From Camellia lanceoleosa (taxonomy: Eukaryota; Streptophyta; Magnoliopsida; Ericales; Theaceae), in assembly GCA_025200525.1 (NCBI GenBank), contig CM045762.1:1674001-1738000 (forward strand): a stretch of DNA of 64,000 nt, read 5' to 3'. This document shows, one piece after another, positions 34,045-46,000 of the stretch. The notes beneath the pieces are model-generated. The model made no database searches, had not been told where the DNA came from, and saw only the letters and a list, made by a program, of their open reading frames with translations. Position 1 is the stretch's first letter; every line of letters begins with the position of its first letter. Position numbers and translations under genes: made by a program.

Positions 34045-37000
34045 TCAATCATCAATATCCTGAACCCAGGCTAAATCTGCACCATTATTCACAGGTAATA
34101 TCAATTCATAAAGGATGAAGAGCAACATTCATGACAAGTCAAAATATTTTATATATGACTCCACAAAAGCTTGTTGCAGCCATGCCATAATCACAATCTA
34201 ATAAGATTTTTGTGGAGCACTCTTTTATATCACGTGGAACAATTTCTGATCTAGTGGACCATTCATCTGATCAAATAATTGTCTGCTAACAATGCAAAGA
34301 GATGCCTTTTTTTCCCCCTCAGCAATTATCAACTACATTTCCGCTATGACAAGGAAAGAATACTGACAACATAATGCAGGAGAGGGAGAGAGAAGAAGAA
34401 GAAGAAGAAGAAGAAGAAGAAGAAGAACCGAACCTTGAAGAACGGATTCAACAGCTGCATTTGGGATAAGAAGCCCAACAATTCTCTGATTGTCAGTGGT
34501 AGTCTCTATACGCACAACTCGAAGTCGTTTATGGCTTTGTCGTGCCTGAAGCAAATATCATTCATTATGGATAAATATCATTACAGATGAATATTTTTAA
34601 ATAAATGACAAGGTACAGGGCATAGAAATGGAGAACTAAATTTTCAGGGCATTTAATGAGCCAGGTGGTGTCAGCTTTTTTCCATCAACCCACTATGATG
34701 TCAACTGCACCAAGAGGTAGAATTTTTTCCAAACTTTCACCAAGTAAACAAAACTAAAAATGGGAACAGAAGTAACCCATGAAGTGTATATAGCAAAGAC
34801 TATGGCAACATCAATTTATCAACCAAAAAAAAATAAAGGAATATGGTAACATCAAACTCATCCAGAATAACGAGGTCAAGTTATTACTGATGTTTTTGTT
34901 CCAACACCTAGTTGAAAGTAATGAAAGATTTTAAGCAGCAACACTTGGTGGTTTTACACAGATTAAAAATATCAAATGATCACCTTTTGATGAATATAAA
35001 ATTACAGGAAAAAAAGCCTAGCATATATTGCATCCACAAAAGGAACTTCTGTCATAATATATAGATTATAGACTACCAATAGCAATAGAGTAAGGGTTAA
35101 ATTGAACCACAACATTCTAGCAACATCACAAACAAACAAAACAGCATAGGAGATCAAGTTACCTGCTTAGCAAGGGCCTTCTCAATAATTCCCCAAACAG
35201 GAAGAATGAGACCGCCCAGAACATTTACTTCCTGTAGCCTTCTGCCAACTGTACAGAAGTTGCTAAGCTTACAATTGGGGCCGTGCATGCACTGCATGGC
35301 GAGATAACCGTGAGCTATGAAAAGATGTAAGCTAAAGTAGCATCAGTAATAACACCCTCAATAAAGCAAGAGGAATTTTTATTTTAAAAAAAAAAAAACT
35401 AACTAATCTAGAGGAACAGTTTGTAATCAAATCAAAATAAATAAATAAATAAGGCATTTAGGACACATTCTTGCAGCAGCTTCGAAATGATAAAGACCCA
35501 CAATTTAGACCCCTAAATTCATCCTCAATGATGTGCCAAGGGAGTTTGGCCCTATATGGTTAAGTGTGTGACAAATCAAAAGTCGACATCTATCATGCCA
35601 TATCATTGTGGGTCAAATTATGGCAGTCTCAAACATTTCCAATTTTTGACCACATACCGATGCCGGATGCCATTTAACCAAATTTTCTTGACATTGTACC
35701 ATTAGACCACAAGTATACTCTTGTTCAGTGCAGCTCCAATACACAGCCACATATTTGGTGATGACAGATGGACTGTTTCTTTACTTTGTAGGGGAAAAAC
35801 ATATTTCCCAAGGCCAAAAAATAGAAGGAAAAAAAAAAACCCAAAGCCAACATGCACAGAGCCGAGGCAAGCTAAAAATCCCTTTTTAAATTGTAAACCA
35901 TTGTCCAGAATCAGAAAAATTATTGCAGCAAGAAAAACCAGCTATAATTTTCCACCACAAAGCTATAAAACTTACCATACTCAAACTCGCTTCAAAGTAA
36001 AACACAATATAGTTTAGCTTTACAGTTACCAAACAATGCTGGAGAAAGAACAGAAGATGAACAAGGAATGGATATTAAAGACAGAAACAGAAATTGATTT
36101 TTGACAATGGGACTTGGTGAAGATAGGCATTATACTATTCATAGCGGCCATAATGAATTACATGACAAAACACTGAATTAATCATTATATATTGAAGGAT
36201 GTGTTGCCGAATTGCTACTTTTCCTGGTCATTTAATACCATTAATTATTCATTAGTAAATATGTCGTGTACTAATGCTACAAAATATTTTGACCAAAAAA
36301 TTAAGCCCTACATTAGTTCATATGAAGTGACTTCGTTGCATGAATAAGTTCAGGAAGGATCGTACTTACCTGCTTAGATGAAACTTCATATTCATCTTCC
36401 CAACCACTATGAGCTTTCTCTAGTGATGAAATTTTTCTGTACTTGTTTTTTAGTTCTGCTAGAGGCATCTCCCTGGAGATTGAGTGAAAAGAAGAATAAA
36501 AATGGAGAAGGTAATAATACTACAGAACTTAGTAACCATAATGACAAAATAAATAATAATAAAGTACTAATTAACACTACAAAACACAATGAATCCTAAT
36601 AACCATAAATTTTGATACCTCACTGCCTCCCCTACAGCAGGGCGGAATATCTTATACATTCCAGAAGCAGAACTGGAGCACAATTCACAGAAGAAACAAT
36701 AAAAATAGTAAGTCACGCAGGAGATTTCATTCATTCAAGGGATATTAACATTCAAATAAATGTTATAAACACATAAAGTTACACAAGGGAAGCAAAATAA
36801 CAGTCAAATTAGATAAACCTAAAACAGCAGCACAAACCAACAGTAAGAAAGGAAAAACTCAACACTGTGTATGAACTAAACAAAAAGAACACTTTCCTTC
36901 ATGTTGTGTGCACCATATCCATACCTCACATTTTCAAATAAATTTTGGGTAAATTACACAAACACCCCTAAATAAATATATGGGCACCTCCTCAGGTTTC

Positions 37001-40000
37001 TGAAATAGCACTTTACACCCCCTTGTCAAAGCTCGTTCACAACTGTTTAAAGAGCATGCGGTTTTACACATTTACCCATCCTCATGTAATGGATTTACTC
37101 ATTTTACATACTATACAGTCAAATCCCACCACCGCCAAGCTTCAATGGAGAAACAATCATCACCACCTCCATCAATAAGTCACAACCACTATTTCTACCC
37201 CACCACCTCTACGTCCTCATCCTCCTTTGGCCAAACCTTTACCTTCTCTCTCTAAGTTTGATTAGCCATTGAGAGAGGAATCTCCCAATTGTCAAAGAAT
37301 TATCTCCCATCCAATTTCGGCACTTCATCTTGCCTACTCTCAAGTCCAACCACTATCAACTACTCCCTCCTTCTCTGTCTCTATGCGCGCACGTGTGTGT
37401 GTGAATATGATAATGGAGCTCAACGAACAGTTTAGAAAAATATGACACAATGGAGGTGCTCGTGGAACTATCTTTGATTTTAAATACGGTTTTGTTGGCT
37501 TTGTGAAGAGAGGAGGAAATATGATTATGATTATGTTTATGTTTTGAAAATTTGTAGAGAGAGAGAAGACAAATGTCCCAATTAGAAATAAAAACCCCAA
37601 GGGATAGAGAGAGAAACCAAACTCTACTCCAATCACAATGTATATTCTTTTATCACAAACTAAGCACAATAGTATTACATCACCTATTTATAGACTAAAA
37701 CTAAGCTGCAACTAATAGGCCACCTAATCATACACTTAATGTATTTATTCTACTACATCAGGTCGTCAGTTGGTTGTGATATGTTGTACAACTAATCATA
37801 CACTTAGGCCTCGTTTGGGAACATGCTTTTTTAGTAACTTTTTGATTTTTTGGCTAAAATATAATACAAAAAAAAAAAACTAATATGTTTGGAATAACTT
37901 TTTGATTTTTTACGAAAAGATGTGCAAAAAGTAGAGAGAAAAGGAATCTTTGACTTTTTGGTATAGGCTAAGTAGCACGGACACGGATACAGGACACGAT
38001 ACGGACACGACACAGACACGCGGACACGCAATTTTTCAAAAAATGGGGAACACGACACGCTGGGGACACGTTTAATATATATAATTTTATTTATTTATTA
38101 TATGTCTAAAATAAAAAAAATCATTAATTCTTATACAATTATAATAATAATAAAATTAATAAACATATATTTTTTAATTTTTTCATAAACATATATTCAT
38201 AATTCTTATATCCTGTAATAGCCATTGTTTCATAATTAAAAATTAATTCTTATAATAAAATTAATAAATATATATTATTAAAATTAAAAAAATTAATCAA
38301 CAAAATATATATATATACACTAAAATAAGAGAGGCAGAGTGAGAGAAAAGAAAATATAAAATGAAATCAGAAAAAGAAAAAAAAATAGAAGAGAGAGAGG
38401 GACAGATAAAAGAAAAAAAAAATCAGATAAAAGAAAAGAGAGGTCAAAGCAGATCAAAAAAGAGAGCGAGAGCGACTGCGAGAGAGAGAGAGAGAGCGCG
38501 ACTGAGAGCAATTGAGAGAGACGAGAGTGAAGATCGGAGAAGACGAAGAAGATCGAAAAAGAAGAAGAAGTTGTACCTTAGATAGCAGACCACCGACGAC
38601 CGACCACCAACGAACGACCACCGACGAGCAACGAACGACCACCCATAAGCGACCAGGTGTTCTCTCTGTTCTCTTTCTCTTCTGCTCTCTCTGTCGATCA
38701 ACGAGCATTAGATTCCATGTTCTGTTTTTGCTTCTTACAAATTGACCCCATAGAAGTTTCATAAATTATGAATTTCACCCTGAACATGTCCCGAACGTAT
38801 CCAAACGTGTCCGTTACGTGTCCAGCTGCAAAAAAAAAAAAAAAAAATTCGGACACCTTCTGCGACGTGTCAGACACGTGTCAACCGCGTGTCCGTGTCC
38901 GTGTCCGTGTCGACAACGATGAGGAGCTCTTCGGTGTCCGGTGCTTCTTAGGGTATAGGTTGTTGGCTTTTTGATTTTTTTAGTAACTTATTGTATTTAT
39001 TCAACTAATACATTAAGTGTCTGATATTTTTCGATAAATAAAAGTGTCTGATATTGTGAATTTGAATTTTTAATTAAGATACCCCGTGGTAGGCGTTGAG
39101 GCACCACAACGTCCTCACAAGATTGATCGAGATTGTACACCAAACCTAATAGAGGGCATACATACCACCAAGTGAGGATACTCAACTCACTATTATAGCG
39201 CCTTAGTTGGCAAGAGCACCAAGGCAAACAAGTCGAGTATGAAAAGCTTGACATGGGTTGCTGCGGAACCAAGCTTGCTCATGACACCATGGCTAACCTA
39301 GAGCCCTCGCTCACCATGGTCCTTTATACCTCATTCTAATAGGGAACACACGGGATGACTCTTATAAATCACTCTCACTCAATGGCGGCATAGTTGAGCC
39401 CTTGGCTCATCTATGTTCACTTGGTTGCCTAGTCTGGCGACAAGGCCTAGGCATCTCCTTGAGATCATTGGAGAATTGTGGATTGGAGGCTAAGATCATG
39501 GGTTCATCAAGGTTGCTTGGATATCTCTCATGCGATGACAACTCCACCTTGACCGATCTTAGAGAGAGGCGTTGACCTTATACTCATGCATCTTGCATAC
39601 ATGATACACTCCATGAGATATCATACCTACCTCTGTAACTCCTAAATGCCGAATCATAGGACAACAGTATCGCTAACATCACCATCCTATTAAGTTGAGC
39701 TCACCGCTTGTCCATGGGTTCTTTGGAGCTCCAATACTCTTGGAGTCTATAGAATGGTATCATGAATGCAACCACCAACAACACTATCAATCATAGTCAC
39801 ATCATAACACCTGCCGGATAAGAGCTCTCGCCTATATTGCACACAAAAACCCTACTACTTGAGTGGTCAAGTTCTCTCACTACCCCCTTTCTATCTCTAA
39901 GGTTGCCTTAGTCTTCTTCTTCACCTCTAGTTATCTTGAGCCATGGAAGTGCTCACCATCTACCCATTTACCCACACTTTTCGATCGGTTTAGTGTAATG

Positions 40001-43000
40001 CAACTTGATCCTATAACCAAGTAATCAAATAGTTTAAAGTAAACCTTTACACTGAAATATTTAAATTATGAAATAGTAAATTCAACTAAGAAAATAACTA
40101 GTTCACTATCTATAAGCATGCCTTGGTCATTCAGTTTCTCTTATATAACACCATCTCGATTGTTCCTACTCTCTTGGGATTCCATAGCCATAAAGAGAAA
40201 AAGTAGGTGATCTAGGAGATATGAAGATTTGAGATTTTCTTAAGATAATAGATAGTTGCAAAGTCATCTTTCAGAGGTTGCTCTTGTAAACCCCTCTATT
40301 TCAAAGAAATTGGGTTTGTTGAATGTAACAATTCCTACACCTACTCCACCTGCCCCATATAGTTAGTGATTTAGTTTAGTGCTCCATTTAGTTGAGTGAG
40401 TGCTCCATTTAGTTTAGTGCTCCATTTAGTTTAGTGAGTGCTCCATTTAGTTTAGTGCTCCATTTTGTTCTTATTGCTCAATTAATTATGGCTCCATTGT
40501 ATCCCATTTCTCTCTATAAAAGAGAGCTCTTGTAAACACATTGTAATATCAATCAATCAATCAATAATATCTATACATTAATTTCCCACATGGTATCAGA
40601 GCAATAGGTTAAGCTCCTAGTGTTCTTCGCCTTCTGGCGGGCGGCAACCTTTCCCTGGCCGCCCGCCGGACCTCAACCTATTCCGCTTGTGTTTCTACAC
40701 ATACCTTCTTCCATAGCTGAGCTCTTACCCCTCATTTCAGCCTCTGTAGATCGCAAAGCAAACAGCAGCAACAGCGTTACATGCCAGAATCTGTGTTGAA
40801 GTAATCTGTTGCTGGGACTGCTGTCCTTGGTGCTGTTGCAGTTGCTGATATGCTTGTTGCTGTTGCATTGGGTGCTGTTGCTGCAGCTGCATATACTGAT
40901 GATATAGTTGATCTTGCTGCTGCTGAGCATGCAGAAGCTGCTGCTGCATCAACTGAGCTTGTTGTTCGTGCAGCGGAGGAAACTGTTGATAGTACAGCTG
41001 TGCCAGCTGTTGTTACTTCTGTATGTAAGCTTCCTGCTGTTGCTGTTGATGGGGTTGCTCCTGAACTTGCTGTTGCAACTGCTGCATAAAGAGTTGTTGC
41101 TGTGAAGGAACTTGCCATTGTTGATTCTGTTGCTCTTGTGAATCCCCATGAAACCCTTCTCTGATCTTGTTTCTCCAGCGTCCGATCCTCTCACCCGCTG
41201 GTTTCAACCGTTGATCGACCTTCAAAAGGGTGCATCCAGATGTTCCTAGTTGATATTGTTGTATAGCTGAAGTACAACTTAAGTAACAGGTTCGAAACTA
41301 TAATCAGTGGAAGAATTAGATACTAATAAAGAAGAATATTGCACCCTTTAATTCTCAAGGTTTTATATGTGGTTCATATCCTGCACTTGATCCATCTCCT
41401 ACTTTGAGTGAGCCATGGATCATAGACACTCCCGAAACTCAAGGCCAATTCCAGTCCCTGCAGACTTTGTCAAGTTTGCGACCAATTCAGGCGCATCCTT
41501 CTCAACTACTGAGAGGGCTGCTTGGTATGCAGCACCAGCCATATTCCCTGGTTTCAAAGCACTAATTGCTGCATCATGGGCCTGGAGAAGAACCTCATAA
41601 GCCTTGCTCTGCAAATGGTCTTTTAGTGCTGTACATTACCATTAACCCCTTCAAGTTGTACTATGGTGATGATTGGGAAGGCCTCTTTGAATCTATAACT
41701 GGTTATGGCCTTGGTGGATCCTCCATGGCCCTCTTTGGCAGAGTAAGTGGAGGTATTTATACAAAAGCTGCTGATGTTGGGGCTGATCTTGCTGACTTCT
41801 TTGACGTTGCTGTAAAGGTGGCTGTGAAGATAAAGGCTGAAACTAAAGGTTCCTAAACTGATTATATCTCAATTCTTAAATATTATCATCAATAGTGTCC
41901 ATTTTCAAATCAAATTCATACCATTCAGATTTGCACACCAACCTTCTTTTATTCATCCCGGGAATCAAACCCGATCACCATTTTACACACAAAAAAAAAA
42001 AAAAAAAACAAAACAAAACAAAAAAAAAAAACCCATAACCACCACAAAAAACCGGCCTTATTTTTTCGCCTCTTCTGCCGATCTCTTCCTCTTGCCTTTG
42101 TCTTGGTCGTCCCTTGCCGGTACTGCCTCCGTGTTTCCCACGCCGCCAAGCACGTTCACTTCCCGTTGCTCCTCAACCGTCACATATGGCGGCCCTCCGA
42201 ATCTGAGCATCACGGTGGCCTTCCGCCGGTTCTTGTTTTACGCCTTGACACATATCTCTGCTTTCGGGCATCCGTATACATCTTGTTGGAAGCGAGCCGG
42301 TTAAACTTTACTGCTGCACCTCGGTTGTTCTACTCGGCCGGTGCGACGGGTTGTTGACGCGATCATGGTCTCAACACATGACCTTAATGTATAATAATTG
42401 GCCTCAATATCAGTTGAGCGACCATTATCTGTTCAAGCGCCACCATCGGATAGTTCAACGGCGCCAAAACCGGGGGCTTGGTCGAGGCGATTGGTTGCGG
42501 TTCGAGAACCGCTGCCGGTTATCTCTCTTGTGCTCTCATTGAGGTCGGGAAGAGAGTGGCGGAACCCGGGACGAAGAGGCTATGTTCTGGGTAGCTGAAC
42601 GGGAAGAAGAAGCCATCTTATGGGTTGCTGCGTGTTTCAGCTGTTACAAAGTGTTTCAGGGTTTGCAGCTCTTAGAGACAAGCTCTCAGAGAACGAAGCG
42701 GTTTCAGCTGGTTTGTTATGCTTACAAGCCTCAGCCTTCGCTTCGGTTTATATCGACAAAGACGAAGAGGCCGACACGACACTCTGTTGGTCACGTGCAT
42801 CGCCGCGTGTCCGGCGCGCCTTTTGATGGCTCGACTTTTGATGGTTGTTGGGCACGTCTTTTGATGGCACGCTTTTTAAGATTGGGCACGCCTTTTGATG
42901 GCACGCTTTTTAAGATTGGGTACGCCTTTTGAGGGTCCGACAAGACTCTGTAAACTGTCCCGACATTGATTCCGGTTAGCTCCTATATGGGTCCGACAAG

Positions 43001-46000
43001 ACTCGGTAAACTGTTCCGACATTGATTTCGGTTCTCTTCTACAACGGTCCGACACTGTTTTCTACAACGGTCCGACATGACCCAGTAAACTGTTTTCTAC
43101 AACGGTCCGACATGACCCCATAAACTGTTTTCTACATCAGTCCGATATGACCCCATAAACTATCTTCTACAACGGTCCGACATGACCCCATAAACTGTCT
43201 TCTCCAACGGTCTGACACGACCATAAAGTGTCTCCTATCTACTTTTATTTGTCAGATTATTTTTCCTGTTTTGTTACTCTCTCCAAACTCAAGTTGGTTA
43301 GTTCCTAACCCCCTTGAGTTTGAGAAGGGCTGTTGAATGTAACAATTCCTACACCTACTCCACCTGCCCCATATAGTTAGTGATTTAGTTTAGTGCTCCA
43401 TTTAGTTGAGTGAGTGCTCCATTTAGTTTAGTGAGTGCTCCATTTAGTTTAGTGCTCCATTTTGTTCTTATTGCTCAATTAATTATGGCTCCATTGTATC
43501 CCATTTTTCTCTATAAAAGAGAGCTCTTGTAAACACATTGTAATATCAATCAATCAATCAATAATATCTATACATTAATTTCCCACAGGCTCTTTGTTCA
43601 ATATGATTACCTTCTCACAATCAGAGTGGCCAGGAATATGAGCAATTTCTCCTTTGTTTTTCCTATATACTTGTAGGAAATTTATGTATTGATAATATTG
43701 ATTGATTGATTTATGAAGACCATATTACACTCCTTATATAGGAGAGAACAAGAGCTACTATTTGTGCCACTAAGAGCCACTATCACCACTAAGAGCCACT
43801 ATCTATATCCTTACATATTATATACATCCACTACATCCACTATCTAGATCACTAACTACATCCACTATCTAGATCACTAACAATACATTACATATAATAT
43901 ACTAACAGCCCCCCTCAAACTCAAGGAGGATAGAGACTAGCCAACTTGAGTTTGGAGAGAGTAACAAAACAGGAAAATAAACTGAAAATAAAATAAAAGT
44001 GGATAAGAGACACTGTATAGTCGTGTCAGACCGTTGTAGAAGACCGTATGGTTATGGCAGACCGATGTAGAAGACAGTTTATGGGGTCAAAGAAAACAGT
44101 TTACGGGGTCATGTCGGACCGTTGTAGAAGACACTATATGGCTGTGTCGAACCGTTGGTCAAAGAAAACAGTTTACGGGGTCATGTCGGACCGTTGTAGC
44201 TGAGAACCGAAATCAATGTCGGAACAGTTTACCGAGTCTTGTCGGACCCATATAGGAGCTAACCGGAATCAATGTCGGGACAGTTTACCGAGTCTTGTCG
44301 GACCCATATAAGAGCTAACCGGAATCAATGTCGGGACAGTTTACAGAGTCTTGTCGGACCCATATAGGAGCTAACCGGAATCAATGTCGGGACAGTTTAC
44401 AGAGTTTTGTCGGACCCATATAGAAGCTAACCGGAATCAAAGTCGGGACAATTTACAGAGTCTTGTCGGATCCATATAGAAGCTAACCGGAATCAAAGTC
44501 GGGACAGTTTACAGAGTCTTGTCGGACCCACAAAAGGCGTGCCCAATCTTATTAAAAGGCGTGCCATCAAAAGGCGTGCCATCAAAAGATGTGCCCGACA
44601 GCCATCAAAAAGCGAGCCATCAAAAGGCGCGCCGATTTGTCGTCTGGCGTTGAGAGGCGCGTGTCTGCCTTACCTATTTAAACCAAGGCGAGGCTGCCGC
44701 TGATGCATAACAACCCAGCTGAAAAAACTCTTCGTTCTCTCTGTAACACTTCTGAGAGAGATACTCTGTAACACGCTGTTGCTCGGAAAATGGCTTCTTC
44801 TTCCAGCCCCGTTACCCAGAACATAGCCTCTTCGTCCCGTGGTCTCACTCTCTTTCCCGACCTCAACGAGGCCACAACCCAGAATATGGCCTTTGAACCT
44901 CAACCAAGCGCCCCTGGACCAAGCGCCCCTGGTTTTGCGCCGTTGAACTTTCCAATGTTGTCGATTGAAGCGGATAATGGGTGCTCAATCGATATTGAAA
45001 CCAATCATTATACTCAAGTCATGTGTTGAGACAATGGCGGCGGTCAACAACTGTCGCCGGCAGAGTAGAACAAATGAGGTCGCAGCGGTAGAAACCCAAT
45101 GGCTCTGCTCGAAACATGTATCACGGATGCGGCGAGATATATGTGTCTTTGAAAGGCGAAAATAAGGAACTAAAGCGAAGGCCGCAGTGATGCTCAGTTG
45201 GAGGTCCTCCATATGTGACGGTGGAGAACAGCAGGAAGTGAAGCGTGCTCGGCGTGGGAAACAGGCGGCTGAGGGCATGAGACAAAGGCAAGAAGAGAAA
45301 CGGTGAAGGCGAAGAAGTGAGGCCGGTTGTTTGTGGTGGTTAGGGGTTGTGGTTGTGGTTGTGGTTGTGGTTGTTTTGTTTTTTTGTTTTTTTGTTTTTT
45401 TTTTTTTTTTTTGTGTAAAATGGTGATCGGGTTTGATCCCCGGCATGAATAAAATAAGGTTGGTGACATTACTGCAATTGGTTTCTCTTTTTGGATGACC
45501 CAGAATTTTTTCTTTTTGTTCTGAGTATTCCAATTCTTGGAGAAGAAATCAAAGCCAAATGGCCCCCCCAGATCCAAATCACGACAAACTGATGGAAGCA
45601 GCTTTTGCAGCCAAAGGGTTAAACTGAGGCGTAGGTGTGGGTAGCACCAATGGTGTATCTATGTCTCCTTCTCCCTAACCCAAACTGCCGAGAGAGAGAG
45701 GGGTTGGTTTTCTGCGCCCTTTTTCAAACCATTGTGAACATTTTGGGAACACTCCTACGATCTGAAAATAAGGATGATGCTCTGCTGGCATTGCAAATAG
45801 CTTTTGATCTTGTAGAGAATGAGCACTAAGCTTTTCTATTGAATGTGAGAAATCTGCTTTCCAGTGCCAAGTCTCACCCATCAGAACCTGCACAGCAAGG
45901 ACCTGCTGCAGCTGAGTCTGGTCAAAACACAATTGCTACTGCATCTGAGGATGTTCAAATGACAGATGGAACTCTAGCTTCTAATGTGAATGTGCAAGAA

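Larger units (their letters stand above)
40317..43587 (+). mobile_element. Non-autonomous LTR retrotransposon (element 3), 3271 bp
   Basis: LTRs at 40317-40590 (274 bp) and 43331-43587 (257 bp) start TGTTGAATGTAACAATTCC and end TTAATTTCCCACA; they differ by one 17-bp unit. The PBS TGGTATCAGAGC follows the 5' LTR directly, and a purine tract GAGTTTGAGAAGGGC precedes the 3' LTR. Flanks GGGTT and GGCTC are not a clean duplication. No gag or pol. It carries a leader hairpin (40633-40670), pieces of several host genes (40740-41856), a segment shared with element 2 (41945-43320) and the family tandem repeats (about 42930-43235). Each LTR has a TATA box inside a palindrome (CTCTATAAAAGAGAG). Confidence 0.88.

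Noticed and set aside
38361..38585. Charged Lys/Glu/Arg-rich ORF
   Set aside because: Produced by a (GA)-rich tract inside the hAT element; low complexity.
45194..45577. 127- and 182-codon minus-strand ORFs with Lys and Thr/Pro runs
   Set aside because: Built on poly-A and GGTTGT repeats in the region shared by elements 2 and 3; no family resemblance.
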